Assembly (NCBI GenBank): GCA_905221375.1
Contig: CAJNCY010000006.1
Coordinates: 103,943-167,942 of the forward strand
Origin: a bacterium
GTDB lineage: Bacteria > Bacillota > Bacilli > Lactobacillales > Streptococcaceae
Length of the DNA: 64,000 nucleotides
Reading direction: 5' to 3'
Each line of letters opens with the position of its first letter. Position 1 is the stretch's first letter. The notes under the pieces were generated by a model. It was given only the letters and a program-made list of their open reading frames with translations. It did not search any database and was not told where the DNA came from. Both the position numbers and the translations under genes were made by a program. Positions 45,896 to 55,371 of the stretch are shown here, one piece after another.

Positions 45896-46753
45896 TTACG
45901 GGCCTACTACTTCTTCAAAGAATTCACCAACTATCTGATTAAACTCTTTAGGATGGTCATTCATCGGTTGGTGTTTACTATCTGAAATCGTTACTTGACG
46001 CGCATTGGGATTTAAGGCAATGATCCCATCGTAAATCAATTTTAGGTGTTTGGGAAAATCATTTTCGCCTCTTACTAATAGCATAGGAGGATTTCCATGA
46101 TAACCCTCTATCTCATGGACAGCCAAAAAACCTGTGAGTCCAAGGTTCAAAAAAATATCTCGCCCAGTTTCTATAATGGCCGTCTTGATCAATTCTCTTG
46201 TGATAGGGTTATCAGTACACATTTTTGAGTTCTTATCTGCAATCATCTTCCAAGGAATCGTTTTATACATAAGGGAACTATATTTTATACGATTTCTCTC
46301 TTTATCTGATAGGTAACGATGCTGTCCCCAACTATCTACCATGACCAAGGCTAGAACTCTTTCTGGATGGCGATAGGTGTACTCTTGAAGTGGATTCCCT
46401 CCCCACGAATGACCAACCAATATCACCTTATCCAACTGGAAATAGGACAAAATAGCATCTACATCTTGAACAGCGCCTTCTAAGTCGGGTAGGCCAACTT
46501 TCATAGGTGATTCACCCTGTCCTCGAACATTGACAAAGTAAAGGTCAAATCCTTCAAAGGCATCATACTGGTGGACCCACATCTGACTACGTCCACAAGC
46601 TCCATGATAAAAAATAATGTGGCCTTTATTTGTGTTTCCAGGACGATGATAAACAACCAAATCACAATCTAAGACTGGTATAATGTGACGTACCAAAGTC
46701 TCAGGTTTTCTGTTATAAAAAGCAATAGCTTCAGCTATATCATTTTGCTTCAT
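45896..46753 (-). CDS. Alpha/beta-hydrolase fold protein
   Basis: The 285-residue hydrolase shows the oxyanion block FYHGACGRSQMW, the nucleophile elbow GHSWGG and a C-terminal His in SDSKHQPMNDHP. The substrate cannot be told. The gene follows EamA and lies upstream of rimM but has its own spacing on both sides. Confidence 0.85.
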   Translation of the reverse strand: MKQNDIAEAIAFYNRKPETLVRHIIPVLDCDLVVYHRPGNTNKGHIIFYHGACGRSQMWVHQYDAFEGFDLYFVNVRGQGESPMKVGLPDLEGAVQDVDAILSYFQLDKVILVGHSWGGNPLQEYTYRHPERVLALVMVDSWGQHRYLSDKERNRIKYSSLMYKTIPWKMIADKNSKMCTDNPITRELIKTAIIETGRDIFLNLGLTGFLAVHEIEGYHGNPPMLLVRGENDFPKHLKLIYDGIIALNPNARQVTISDSKHQPMNDHPKEFNQIVGEFFEEVVGP

Positions 46754-46881
46754 TTCTAAACTCTCTCTTCTTTATCCTAGTATTATTCTTTTTATCTATT
46801 TTATCATGCCATATTAAAATCATCATTTTCTAAACTTGATTACATTAAAATTTTTGAATTTTCTGTATCATTTAGATTAAG

Positions 46882-46904
46882 AAAAAGACTGCTATGCAAT
46901 CTTT
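46882..46904 (-). terminator. Terminator of the EamA gene
   Basis: Minus strand AAAGATTGC and GCAGTCTTT form a stem with one G-T pair and a 3-base loop, followed by TTC. Confidence 0.65.
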
Positions 46905-47805
46905 ACTTTTTTCTCATCAGATTCATGCCTAAAATTCCAGCAATAATCATAGTGGCTCCTATCACATGGTAGCTATAAATTGGTTCGTGGAGGATAAGAG
47001 CTCCGGCTAGAATGGTCAAAACTGTTCCAAGATTACCAAAGACACTGACGGTTGATGCTCCAAGTCGAACAATTGCATAGATAGAGAGACTACCAGTAAC
47101 GATAGAGGCTAAAATTCCCAAATAAAGGATGGAAAACAGATAAGGAAGCTGTCCGAGAGGTGCAACGTAGGCTAATATGTTGCCATCTAGATAGTGCGAG
47201 GTCAGACTCAACGTATTAAAGGTGACGAAGCCAACAAATATCACAACAGCTGTCATATCCATGGCCCGATAGCGATCTCCTTTAGCCTTGCTAAGGATAT
47301 TGTTTAGTGCATTGGCGAGAACAGATCCCAACATCAATAGAAAGCCAAAACTAGCAGTCTCAGTACCAAAGTTAGCTCCTTTACTAAGGAAGATGAAAAC
47401 TACTCCTGCTACGGATAAAAATAAAAAGAACTTTTGAAGCAAGCTTGTCTTTTCCTTGAGAAAGGCCGATGCTAAAAGGAGCGTAAAAATCGGGACAAGA
47501 GCCTGTAAAATTCCAGCTTCAGAAGACGATATATACTGTAAAGCAAAGGATTGAAAAATAAAAAAGAAAAGCGGATAGAAAAGACTCATAGGAAGAATAG
47601 AAAGAATATCTTTTCTACTTAAACTCACTTTGATAAGTTTGGTTTGATGAAGAACGACCATTACTAAAGCTGCGATTGAATAGCGATGCGCTAAGTTTGT
47701 GAGAGGACTGGCATATCCTAAAGCAATCTTAGTAAATAAAAAAGAAAAACCAATGATTGCTGAAAAGGATAAGGCTGCTAGGTAAGCTTTTGTTTTCTCG
47801 TTCAT
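46903..47805 (-). CDS. EamA/DMT-family transporter
   Basis: The 300-residue protein has ten hydrophobic helices in two EamA repeats; ISSSEAGILQALVPIFTLLLA and VRLGASTVSVFGNLGTVLTI are characteristic. Such proteins export or import amino acids and metabolites, but the substrate here is unknown. A 440-base gap without genes precedes it. Confidence 0.88.
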   Translation of the reverse strand: MNEKTKAYLAALSFSAIIGFSFLFTKIALGYASPLTNLAHRYSIAALVMVVLHQTKLIKVSLSRKDILSILPMSLFYPLFFFIFQSFALQYISSSEAGILQALVPIFTLLLASAFLKEKTSLLQKFFLFLSVAGVVFIFLSKGANFGTETASFGFLLMLGSVLANALNNILSKAKGDRYRAMDMTAVVIFVGFVTFNTLSLTSHYLDGNILAYVAPLGQLPYLFSILYLGILASIVTGSLSIYAIVRLGASTVSVFGNLGTVLTILAGALILHEPIYSYHVIGATMIIAGILGMNLMRKK

Positions 47806-48218
47806 AGACTGTTACTCCTTTTAAAAATAGCTATTCTCAAGATTAATTGACTATAATTCTTTGAGACTGTCTTTCCATTGTAGCATAGTAGAATCCTAGA
47901 TGCTATTTCTAGGATTAGTATTTTATGCCTGCTATCACCGTTTATCTAGTTCATTGACTAAAAAGGACTCTACTAGTCTAGTCTGCCTTTCTCGTTCTTG
48001 TCTCACAATTTCTAGCTTGTCTACCTCTTGGAAATTCCTTACTTTGATAATATAAACTGCCAATTTCACTGTTTTCTATTTACTAGCTAGGCCAATATAG
48101 GTAAAATCTTCTTTACTAGTAAAAAATCATTTCTTATTCTCTTAGAAGTTCTCCAAAAAGCCTTCCAAATCCCGATTATGCTGTTACTTGATGGATGCTA
48201 TTTTACACTTCTCCACAC
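47806..48218. other. Gap with decayed coding remnants
   Basis: On the minus strand an open stretch reads KVRNFQEVDKLEIVRQERER and ends VNELDKR-stop (about 47940-48050). The same frame upstream holds TSKEDFTYIGLASK before a stop. No ribosome binding site fits. A separate hairpin, AATCCTAGA/TTCTAGGATT, lies near 47891-47916. This looks like an eroded gene; I cannot name it. Confidence 0.45.
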
Positions 48219-48243
48219 AAAAAAACGAGACATTCGTCCCGTC
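48219..48243 (-). terminator. Terminator of the rpsP-khpA operon
   Basis: Minus strand ACGGGAC pairs with GTCTCGT with one G-T pair and a 4-base loop, followed by T6. Confidence 0.75.
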
Positions 48244-48247
48244 CTTC

Positions 48248-48487
48248 TTATTTTTCGTCAATAACGATTCTTACTTTTTTGTCTTCAGTTGGGACAGAGT
48301 AGACAATCGTTCTTATCGCAGAAATAGTGCGACCCTTACGACCGATTACACGACCCACATCACTTTGATCAAGATCTAAATGATATTCCAAAAACTCTGG
48401 TGTATCTTCAATCTTGATAGTTAAGGCATCTGGTTGTGAAATCAAGGGTTTCACAATCGCAATAATGAGATTTTCAATCGTATCCAT
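48248..48487 (-). CDS. khpA: KH-domain RNA-binding protein KhpA
   Basis: The 79 residues are a single KH domain with the GXXG loop GRKG in [20 protein letters not shown]. In pneumococcus KhpA works with KhpB/EloR in RNA-based control of cell elongation. It follows rpsP by 20 bases on the same transcript. Confidence 0.92.
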   Translation of the reverse strand: MDTIENLIIAIVKPLISQPDALTIKIEDTPEFLEYHLDLDQSDVGRVIGRKGRTISAIRTIVYSVPTEDKKVRIVIDEK

Positions 48488-48506
48488 CTGTCAACCTACT
48501 TTAAAC

Positions 48507-48779
48507 TTATTTTGAGAATTTAGAATCGTGGAATTTCTTCAATACACCTTCTTTTGAAAGGATGTTACGTACTGTATCTGAAGGTTGAGCTCCATCAGCC
48601 AACCATGCAAGAACGCGGTCTTCTTTCAAAGTTACTTGGTTTTCAGCAACAAGTGGGTTGTAAGTTCCAACTGTTTCGATGAAACGTCCGTCACGTGGCG
48701 AACGTGAATCTGCTACGTTGATACGGTAGAAAGGTTTTTTCTTAGAACCCATACGAGTCAAACGGATTTTAACTGCCAT
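48507..48779 (-). CDS. rpsP: 30S ribosomal protein S16
   Basis: The 90-residue protein opens [20 protein letters not shown], and [15 protein letters not shown] follows, diagnostic for S16. It forms an operon with khpA under a strong promoter 65-90 bases upstream. Confidence 0.97.
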   Translation of the reverse strand: MAVKIRLTRMGSKKKPFYRINVADSRSPRDGRFIETVGTYNPLVAENQVTLKEDRVLAWLADGAQPSDTVRNILSKEGVLKKFHDSKFSK

Positions 48780-48843
48780 TTTTAAAGTCTCTTTTCTTAT
48801 TTTTTATTTCGGTGAAATAGCTGAGCTATTTAGCACATGTTCT

Positions 48844-48871
48844 ATTATATCAGATTTCTGACAGGTGTCAA
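48844..48871 (-). promoter_or_regulatory. rpsP promoter
   Basis: Minus strand TTGACA (48866-48871), 16-base spacer, TATAAT (48844-48849), both consensus. Confidence 0.8.
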
Positions 48872-48969
48872 GAAAAAAACTTGACAGACTATAAAATTTT
48901 TAAACCATTTATAAATTTGTTAGAAGTAGGAAATAAATGTTTGAAAGAGGCTAGCCGTGAATACTATTT

Positions 48970-49077
48970 TATACTCAATGAAAATCAAAGAGCAAACTAG
49001 GAAGCTAGCCGCAGGCTGTACTTGAGTACGGCAAGGCAAAGCTGACGTGGTTTGAATTTGATTTTCGAAAAGTATTA
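48970..49077 (-). repeat. BOX element, A-C, reverse orientation
   Basis: TATACTCAATGAAAATCAAA marks boxC at the left. boxA ends at the right with GATTTTCGAAAAGTATTA. No boxB. Confidence 0.9.
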
Positions 49078-49206
49078 GAAACATTTTATAAAGACCATCA
49101 ACTCAAACCCTTCATCTCACTTGAACGTGATTTGGATGCTTGGCTCCTAAATCCCAAGCCCGTTCCCAAACGAAATATCAAGGATTTTAAGAATGATATC
49201 TACTAA
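49069..49206 (+). pseudogene. C-terminal gene relic fused to a BOX end
   Basis: Reads KVLETFYKDHQLKPFISLER, continues DLDAWLLNPKPVPKR and ends NDIY-stop. The frame opens in the last bases of the BOX and has no start codon, so the 5' part was lost, possibly when the BOX inserted. Family not recognised. Confidence 0.55.
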
Positions 49207-49502
49207 TTAATTTATAAAATATGAATTAATAGATTCTAAATAGGGGAATAATTTAGTTCTGTAAAAATTAACTTCTACACCTACAAAGCTTATTCTGACA
49301 GACTTTATAACAGTCTAAGAAAAAAGTAGAGATTCATACAGTATCTAGATTTTTCAAAAATTCTTTATCATCAAATATTATTAACGAAACTATCCAAACC
49401 AAATCCGATGCATTGCTTCAAAGAATTCTTTAGTTATTTGACTATCAAGGGCTTTTATTAAAAAAATTTTTTCAAATAATTGCCACCTCGGCAAATAAAT
49501 TC

Positions 49503-49568
49503 TTGCTTTCCAAATTTAAATGTGATATATTTATAACATAAAATTTAAGTGTTATATATTTATAACAC
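49503..49568 (+). promoter_or_regulatory. Promoter with two tandem operator-like palindromes
   Basis: TTGCTT (49503-49508), 17 bases, TATATT (49526-49531). GTGTTATA-TATT-TATAACAC (49549-49568) is a perfect palindrome. A degenerate copy, GTGATATATTTATAACAT, lies 29 bases upstream over the -10. Probably the binding sites of the Xre regulator encoded downstream. Confidence 0.6.
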
Positions 49569-49584
49569 AAAAAAGGAGTCTATC

Positions 49585-50163
49585 ATGAAAAAAAGTCAAA
49601 AAATGCGTGGCCTCATTGCAATGATTGCCGTAGCTCTCTTTATTGATTTTATTGTTTTATTTGGTTCTAATCTTAGTTGGGGACCCAAGTTAGTTATTAC
49701 TGGTATTTCAGTGTTAGGTCAGATTGTAGCTATTTGGAGCTGGCTACATAAGAGTCAGAAATGTAAGGGAAAGATTATTTTTGACTTGTCTGCTAAGCTT
49801 TACACGGTACTTTTATTTGCAGCAAGCATTTTTTATACAGTAGGAATTTGGGTTGCAACCCCAAGCGAAAGTTCTGGTATTAAAGAATGGATTTTGGGAA
49901 TTGGCCTCGTTATTGAAGTGATTGTATTTGGTTTTTTCTCTTTAAAAAATGTCAAGGAAACTCCGGACGAACGCTTTTATGCTAATTTAGCAAAGGCAGC
50001 TAGCTTGATGTTTGTTTGTATACTAGGCGCACTGATGATCCTAGCAGTTATCATTGGGTATATGGTGTCTCTCACTCTTTACATGGGACAGATATTTATT
50101 AGCATAGCTGCCTTGATTTGCATCTTTGCGGTTGTCTATTTTATCTTGGAACGTAGAGGATAA
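49585..50163 (+). CDS. Six-helix membrane protein paired with an Xre regulator
   Basis: The 192 residues have about six hydrophobic segments (near 8-26, 30-50, 65-85, 95-113, 130-155 and 160-185). After the fourth comes NVKETPDERFYANLAKAAS, recalling DUF2178/DUF3169 proteins that accompany small Cro/C1 regulators. The start is the ATG after AAAAAGGAGTCTATC, not the upstream in-frame ATG inside the operator. It lies three bases before the regulator. Function unknown. Confidence 0.8.
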   Translation: MKKSQKMRGLIAMIAVALFIDFIVLFGSNLSWGPKLVITGISVLGQIVAIWSWLHKSQKCKGKIIFDLSAKLYTVLLFAASIFYTVGIWVATPSESSGIKEWILGIGLVIEVIVFGFFSLKNVKETPDERFYANLAKAASLMFVCILGALMILAVIIGYMVSLTLYMGQIFISIAALICIFAVVYFILERRG

Positions 50164-50165
50164 GC

Positions 50166-50390
50166 ATGGCCAAAGAAAGCAAGATTATTACTAATCTCAA
50201 ATCTGTTCGTGAATCCACAGGCATGACCCAGCAGGAGTTAGCCGACCGCATCGGCATGCGACGCGAGACAATTCTGCACTTGGAAAACAATCGTTATAAT
50301 CCTTCGCTGGAAATGGCTCTTAAAATTGCTCAAGTTTTTAATCTGAAAGTAGAAGACCTCTTTGAACTCAGACAGAAAGAGGAAGCATAA
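50166..50390 (+). CDS. Xre-family helix-turn-helix regulator
   Basis: The 74 residues are one HTH_3 domain: LKSVRESTGMTQQELADRIG, then MRRETILHLENNRYNPSLEM and the KVEDLFEL end typical of YgzD-like regulators. It is co-transcribed with the membrane protein and probably autoregulates through the palindromes at 49521-49568. Confidence 0.92.
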   Translation: MAKESKIITNLKSVRESTGMTQQELADRIGMRRETILHLENNRYNPSLEMALKIAQVFNLKVEDLFELRQKEEA

Positions 50391-50637
50391 TTCTTTTCGA
50401 GACCTAGTATTAAGTTCATTGATTAATTAGGAATTGAAGCCAAAAGAAAAAATCCTTTGAAAATGTGCTCTTTTAAAATATAGTAATTCTTTCGAATTAA
50501 CATTTACTAATTGTGATGCTTTACGAGCTTTCTTAAGATCTGGTTTCCTAAATACTTCGAGTACACTTATGGCATTGATGCACCTAAGCAAGCGACTTTC
50601 TGGTTGGCTTCCTCTTAAACTACCTTGTCACTAATAT
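50391..50637. other. Gap with a coding relic
   Basis: On the minus strand an open frame without start (about 50425-50625) includes RLLRCINAISVLEVFRKPDL and KKARKASQLVNVNSKELL. It looks like a gene remnant; family not recognised. No other feature seen. Confidence 0.4.
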
Positions 50638-50666
50638 TTGAAATCCACTTCCTTTTAGGGTACAAT
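50638..50666 (+). promoter_or_regulatory. Promoter of the cyclophilin lipoprotein gene
   Basis: TTGAAA (50638-50643), 17 bases, TACAAT (50661-50666). GAGAGGA lies before the ATG. Confidence 0.65.
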
Positions 50667-50695
50667 GGTAGAAATGAATTTTTGAGAGGAATAGA

Positions 50696-51499
50696 ATGAA
50701 AAAACTAGCAACCCTTCTTTTACTATCAACTGTAGCCCTAGCTGGATGTAGCAATATCCAACGTAGTTTGCGTGGTGATGACTATGTAGATTCTAGCTTG
50801 GCCGCTGAGGAAAGCTCCAAAGCAGCAGCCCAATCTGCCAAGGAGTTAAACGATGCTTTAACAAACGAAAACGCCAATTTCCCACAACTATCTAAAGAAG
50901 TTGCTGAAGACGAGGCTGAAGTGATTCTCCACACAAGTCAAGGAGATATCCGTATCAAACTCTTCCCTAAACTCGCTCCTCTAGCGGTTGAAAACTTCCT
51001 CACTCATGCCAAAGAAGGCTACTATAACGGCATTACCTTCCACCGTGTCATCGATGGTTTTATGGTCCAAACTGGAGATCCAAAAGGAGACGGTACAGGT
51101 GGTCAGTCCATCTGGCATGACAAGGATAAGACTAAAGACAAGGGAACTGGTTTCAAAAACGAGATTACTCCTTATCTCTATAACATCCGTGGTGCTCTTT
51201 CTATGGCTAATACTGGTCAACCAAACACCAATGGTAGCCAGTTCTTCATCAACCAAAACTCTACAGATACCTCTGCTAAACTCCCTACAAGCAAGTATCC
51301 AAAGAAAATCATTGAGGCCTACAAAGAAGGTGGAAACCCTAGTCTAGATGGTAAACACCCAGTCTTTGGTCAAGTGATTGACGGTATGGATGTTGTAGAT
51401 AAAATTGCTAAAGCCGAAAAAGATGAAAAAGACAAGCCAACGACTGCTATCACAATCAATAGCATCGAAGTGGTGAAAGACTACGATTTTAAATCTTAA
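50696..51499 (+). CDS. slrA: Surface-exposed peptidyl-prolyl isomerase lipoprotein
   Basis: This is a cyclophilin-type lipoprotein of 267 residues. The signal ends LAGC (Cys18), a helical Ala/Ser/Lys linker follows, then the cyclophilin fold with [18 protein letters not shown] (catalytic Arg and Phe), [20 protein letters not shown] and [16 protein letters not shown]. It assists folding of exported proteins and has been linked to pneumococcal colonisation. Confidence 0.93.
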   Translation: MKKLATLLLLSTVALAGCSNIQRSLRGDDYVDSSLAAEESSKAAAQSAKELNDALTNENANFPQLSKEVAEDEAEVILHTSQGDIRIKLFPKLAPLAVENFLTHAKEGYYNGITFHRVIDGFMVQTGDPKGDGTGGQSIWHDKDKTKDKGTGFKNEITPYLYNIRGALSMANTGQPNTNGSQFFINQNSTDTSAKLPTSKYPKKIIEAYKEGGNPSLDGKHPVFGQVIDGMDVVDKIAKAEKDEKDKPTTAITINSIEVVKDYDFKS

Positions 51500-51507
51500 A
51501 AACCAAA

Positions 51508-51545
51508 AAATACAGTATCCACATTCGGTACTGTATTTCTTTTTA
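51508..51545 (+). terminator. slrA terminator
   Basis: AAATACAGTA and TACTGTATTT form a perfect 10-bp stem, followed by CTTTTTACTC. Confidence 0.75.
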
Positions 51546-51554
51546 CTCTCATTC

Positions 51555-53096
51555 TTAAGTTAGATTATTAAAATCCCATATTTGGTCCATCCAGCCTTCA
51601 TAGAAGTCTGGTTCGTGGCAGACCATAAGGATAGATCCCTTATATTCTTTGAGAGCGCGTTTGAGCTCATCCTTGGCATCCACATCCAAATGGTTGGTCG
51701 GCTCATCCAGCACTAAAACGTTGTTTTCACGATTCATCAAGAGACAGAAACGAACCTTGGCTTGTTCCCCACCTGATAAGACCTGAATTTGGCTTTCAAT
51801 ATGCTTGGTTGTCAAACCACAACGGGCAAGGGCTGCACGAACTTCTGCTTGGTTAAGTGCAGGAAAGGCATTCCAGACAGCCTCTAGTGGTGTTTGGCGA
51901 TTACCGCCTTCTACTTCCTGTTCAAAATAACCAAGTTCTAGGTAGTCACCGCGTTCAACTTCCCCAGCAATTGGCGGAATAATACCCAAGAGAGACTTCA
52001 AGAGAGTTGTTTTCCCGATACCATTTGCCCCGATAATAGCAACCTTTTGATTGCGTTCAAAGGTAAGGTTTAAAGGCTTGGTCAGAGGACGGTCATAACC
52101 AATCTGCAAATCCTTGGCTTGGAAGATAAAGCGCCCTGGCGTACGTGCTGGTTTGAAATCAAAGGATGGCTTTGGTTTCTCACTTTGCAGCTCGATAATA
52201 TCCATCTTATCCAATTTCTTCTGACGAGACATGGCCATGTTTCGTGTTGCAACACGCGCTTTGTTTCGAGCCACGAAGTCCTTGAGGTCCGCAATTTCTT
52301 TCTGCTGACGTTCGTAAGCTGCCTCTAATTGAGATTTCTTCATAGCATAGACTTCTTGGAACTGGTAGTAGTCACCAGAGTAACGCGTCAGCTGTTGATT
52401 TTCCACATGATAGACAATATTGATAACGTCGTTCAGGAATGGGATATCGTGTGAAATGAGAACAAAGGCATTCTCATAATTTTGGAGATAGCGCTTGAGC
52501 CAGTCAATGTGTTCAGCATCCAAGTAGTTAGTCGGCTCATCCAGGAGCAAGATATCTGGCTTTTCAAGGAGAAGCTTGGCCAAAAGCACTTTGGTTCTTT
52601 GTCCACCTGACAAAGAAGTTACATCTGTATCCATGCCAAAGTCCATGACACCAATGGCACGCGCTACTTCGTCAATCTTGGCACCCAAGGTATAGAAATC
52701 ACGACTCTCCAAACGATCTTGGAGTTCGCCCACTTCTTCCATGAGAGCATCAACATCCGCTCCGTCTTCAGCCATTTCCATATAAAGGTCATTGATACGG
52801 GCTTCTGCTTTGAATAGCTCATCAAAGGCTGTACGGAGAACATCGCGAACAGATTGTCCTTCAGCAAGGACGGAGTGCTGATCTAAGTAACCAGCAGTCA
52901 CATATTTGGACCACTCAACTTTCCCTTCATCTGGCAACATCTTACCAGTCACAATGCTCATAAAGGTTGATTTCCCTTCACCATTGGCACCGACCAAACC
53001 GATATGTTCCCCCTTGAGGAGACGGAAGGACACATCTTCAAAAATTGCACGGTCACCAAAACCGTGACTCAGATTTTTAACTTCTAAAATACTCAT
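51555..53096 (-). CDS. ABC-F family ATPase
   Basis: The 513 residues carry two ABC domains with Walker A GANGEGKST near 36-44 and GANGIGKTT in the second half. Both signatures (LSGGQRTKVLLAKLL, LSGGEQAKVRFCLLM) and LLLDEPTNYLD / LVLDEPTNHLD are present. The interdomain linker (about 240-320) is Lys/Arg/Gln-rich, and no membrane segments exist. ABC-F proteins act on ribosomes; this one resembles YkpA/YbiT rather than an antibiotic-resistance ARE. It is the last gene of the yutD-rlmN-vanZ operon. Confidence 0.92.
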   Translation of the reverse strand: MSILEVKNLSHGFGDRAIFEDVSFRLLKGEHIGLVGANGEGKSTFMSIVTGKMLPDEGKVEWSKYVTAGYLDQHSVLAEGQSVRDVLRTAFDELFKAEARINDLYMEMAEDGADVDALMEEVGELQDRLESRDFYTLGAKIDEVARAIGVMDFGMDTDVTSLSGGQRTKVLLAKLLLEKPDILLLDEPTNYLDAEHIDWLKRYLQNYENAFVLISHDIPFLNDVINIVYHVENQQLTRYSGDYYQFQEVYAMKKSQLEAAYERQQKEIADLKDFVARNKARVATRNMAMSRQKKLDKMDIIELQSEKPKPSFDFKPARTPGRFIFQAKDLQIGYDRPLTKPLNLTFERNQKVAIIGANGIGKTTLLKSLLGIIPPIAGEVERGDYLELGYFEQEVEGGNRQTPLEAVWNAFPALNQAEVRAALARCGLTTKHIESQIQVLSGGEQAKVRFCLLMNRENNVLVLDEPTNHLDVDAKDELKRALKEYKGSILMVCHEPDFYEGWMDQIWDFNNLT

Positions 53097-53097
53097 A

Positions 53098-53580
53098 TTA
53101 ATTCCTTATCTTGTTTTTATGTAATCGTTTATAGAGGAGCCAAGCGATATAACCACCCAAGGTATTGGTCCACAAATCATCAATCTCAAAGACGCGATTG
53201 AAATCAAAGAAAAAGTCCAAGACTAACTGCGTACACTCGATTCCAAGACTCACTAGAAAACTGAAAAGAAAAACTCTTTTTGTTTTCCTTAAGTTTGGAA
53301 AGAGATAAAGGAGTTGGAACATCAGAGGAAAAAGCAAGAAGACATTGAGGATATTTTGTAAAAAAATCCAATATAATTGTCCCATATCACCCACTTCACC
53401 CAGTTTCCAGAAAGAATTGAAAGGAGTCAAAAGAAAAACCAGGCGTCCAAGATGCTGAATACCTGGAGTTTCCACTCCCACGGGAGATTGTTCTTGAGGA
53501 GTAAAGCAAAAATAGACGATACAAATGCTATAGAAAATGACTCCCCAGACTAAAACATGATTATAAGTTTTCTTCATCAT
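53098..53580 (-). CDS. VanZ-like membrane protein
   Basis: The 160 residues have four hydrophobic segments and the VanZ-type blocks PFNSFWKLGE and LGIECTQLVLDFFFDFNRVFEIDDLW. VanZ proteins lower teicoplanin sensitivity in enterococci, but most chromosomal relatives have unknown roles. It overlaps rlmN by one base. Confidence 0.88.
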   Translation of the reverse strand: MMKKTYNHVLVWGVIFYSICIVYFCFTPQEQSPVGVETPGIQHLGRLVFLLTPFNSFWKLGEVGDMGQLYWIFLQNILNVFLLFPLMFQLLYLFPNLRKTKRVFLFSFLVSLGIECTQLVLDFFFDFNRVFEIDDLWTNTLGGYIAWLLYKRLHKNKIRN

Positions 53581-54665
53581 TAAGGATTGACTGCTGCGAC
53601 TGCTTTCTGGCGGTCACGTTTCATTGTATTAGAACGCAATTGTCCACAAGCTGCATCAATATCTGTTCCGTGCTCTTGACGAACCACACAGTTGACCCCT
53701 TTTTTCTTAAGCGTATCATAGAAGGCCAGGACGCGCTCTTTAGGACTACGGCTATATTGGTCATGCTCACTAACTGGGTTATAAGGAATCAAGTTTACAT
53801 AAGACAATTTCTTGATGTTCTTGAGCAATTCAGCCAATTCCAAGGCTTGTTCTACACCGTCATTGACTTCATTGAGCATGATATATTCAAAGGTCACACG
53901 ACGATTTGTTGTCTCAATGTAGTACTCAATAGCTGCAAAGAGTTTTTCAATCGGAAAGGCACGGTTAATCTTCATGATGCTTGAGCGAAGTTCATTATTC
54001 GGTGCGTGAAGGGAAACGGCAAGATTGACCTGAACTCCTTCATTAGCAAAGTCACGAATTTTATGGGCCAAACCTGAGGTTGAAACCGTGATGTGACGAG
54101 CACCGATGGCCATTCCTTTATCATCATTGATGGTACGAACGAAATTCAAGACATTGTTGTAGTTATCAAAGGGCTCACCGATTCCCATGACAACGATATG
54201 GCTGACGCGTTCATCCTGACCACGCTCGTCAAAGTATTTCTGAACCAGCATGATTTGCGCTACGATTTCACCGTTATTGAGGTCACGTTGCTTCTTGATC
54301 AAACCAGAAGCACAGAAGGTACAACCGATATTACAGCCGACCTGAGTGGTCACACAGACTGACAAACCATAGTGTTGACGCATAAGTACAGTCTCTATCA
54401 ACATACCATCAGGCAACTCAAAAAGATATTTGACAGTCCCATCAGCAGACTCTTGAACGATTCGCTGTTTCAAGGGATTGACCACAAATTGGTCATTGAG
54501 CTTAGCAATCAAATCTTTTGAAAGGTTGGTCATCTCTTCAAATGACTGGACACGTTTACGGTAAAGCCATTCCCAGATTTGATCTGCACGGAATTTCTTT
54601 TCTCCCTGCTCCAATACCCATTCCTGCATGGTTTGACGAGTTAAACTATAAATTGACGGTTTCAT
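53580..54665 (-). CDS. rlmN: Dual-specificity rRNA/tRNA methyltransferase RlmN
   Basis: RlmN is a radical-SAM enzyme making 2-methyladenosine at A2503 of 23S rRNA and A37 of tRNA. The [4Fe-4S] motif is CNIGCTFC (Cys111, Cys115, Cys118). The methyl-carrying cysteine is expected in the C-terminal [11 protein letters not shown] segment. At 361 residues it has normal length. It is the middle gene of the yutD-rlmN-vanZ-ABC-F operon. Confidence 0.95.
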   Translation of the reverse strand: MKPSIYSLTRQTMQEWVLEQGEKKFRADQIWEWLYRKRVQSFEEMTNLSKDLIAKLNDQFVVNPLKQRIVQESADGTVKYLFELPDGMLIETVLMRQHYGLSVCVTTQVGCNIGCTFCASGLIKKQRDLNNGEIVAQIMLVQKYFDERGQDERVSHIVVMGIGEPFDNYNNVLNFVRTINDDKGMAIGARHITVSTSGLAHKIRDFANEGVQVNLAVSLHAPNNELRSSIMKINRAFPIEKLFAAIEYYIETTNRRVTFEYIMLNEVNDGVEQALELAELLKNIKKLSYVNLIPYNPVSEHDQYSRSPKERVLAFYDTLKKKGVNCVVRQEHGTDIDAACGQLRSNTMKRDRQKAVAAVNP

Positions 54666-54684
54666 TTCTTCTCCTTATTTCTAC

Positions 54685-55215
54685 TCACTTCTGACGAATG
54701 ACAAAATGACGTTGTCCCTTGTCCTCTTTCTGAGAATGCTGATCTTTCTGACGACGTCTATTTTTCTTATCTGCATTCGATTTTCGTTTGGTTTGAGTCG
54801 GTTTCTTTCCTTTTCTAGAAGGCGTCTCTTCTTCCTTCTTACGCATTTTCTTGTCAAATGATGCTCGCTTAGGGGCTTCATTTTCTAGGACAAAATAGGC
54901 ACAACCATAACTACAATACTCTAAAAGATAGTCTTGTAAACGACTGATTTTTTCAAGTTTTTCTTCTGTTCGGTCATCCTTGTAAAAACCTCGTAGACGA
55001 AGCTGTTCGTTGCTCCAGTCTCCCACGATATAATCAAACTTGGTTAAGACTTCTGAAAAACGCTGATTAAAAGCCGTCACATCAAAGGCATCCTTGATAT
55101 TTTCCACCAAGGAAAAAGCTATCCCTTCCGTTTCAACCTTGTCCCCGTGTAAATGGAACTCAGGACCAGGAAACTTGTTATAGTTGTATAATTCAGGTGC
55201 AATTTCTTTTCGCAT
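54685..55215 (-). CDS. YutD family protein
   Basis: The N-terminal 115 residues include FDYIVGDWSNEQLRLRGFY and LQDYLLEYCSYGCAYFVL, the YutD signature. The last 60 residues are extremely basic (Lys/Arg-rich) and suggest nucleic-acid contact. It is the first gene of the rlmN operon. Function unknown; association with rlmN hints at translation. Confidence 0.85.
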   Translation of the reverse strand: MRKEIAPELYNYNKFPGPEFHLHGDKVETEGIAFSLVENIKDAFDVTAFNQRFSEVLTKFDYIVGDWSNEQLRLRGFYKDDRTEEKLEKISRLQDYLLEYCSYGCAYFVLENEAPKRASFDKKMRKKEEETPSRKGKKPTQTKRKSNADKKNRRRQKDQHSQKEDKGQRHFVIRQK

Positions 55216-55293
55216 AGATATCCTTTTTCCACGATTACTTAATACTTTATTCTACCATAATTTCTAGCAGTTAGCACGTTTCTCATAAAAATG

Positions 55294-55319
55294 AAAAAAG
55301 TCTGACGATTTTGTCAGAC
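55294..55319 (-). terminator. sodA terminator
   Basis: Minus strand GTCTGAC and GTCAGAC form a perfect 7-bp stem with 6-base loop, followed by T5. Confidence 0.8.
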
Positions 55320-55371
55320 CAGAATCATATAACCTAAAAAAGAGAAGAACAATTCTTCCCTCCATATACCA

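Larger units (their letters stand above)
48872..49502. other. Long gap with BOX and coding relics
   Basis: It contains the BOX element at 48970-49077, a 3'-end gene relic to 49206, and on the minus strand near 49392-49460 a short frame reading KALDSQITKEFFEAMHRIWFG-stop that looks like another gene tail. The remainder is AT-rich without genes. Confidence 0.5.
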
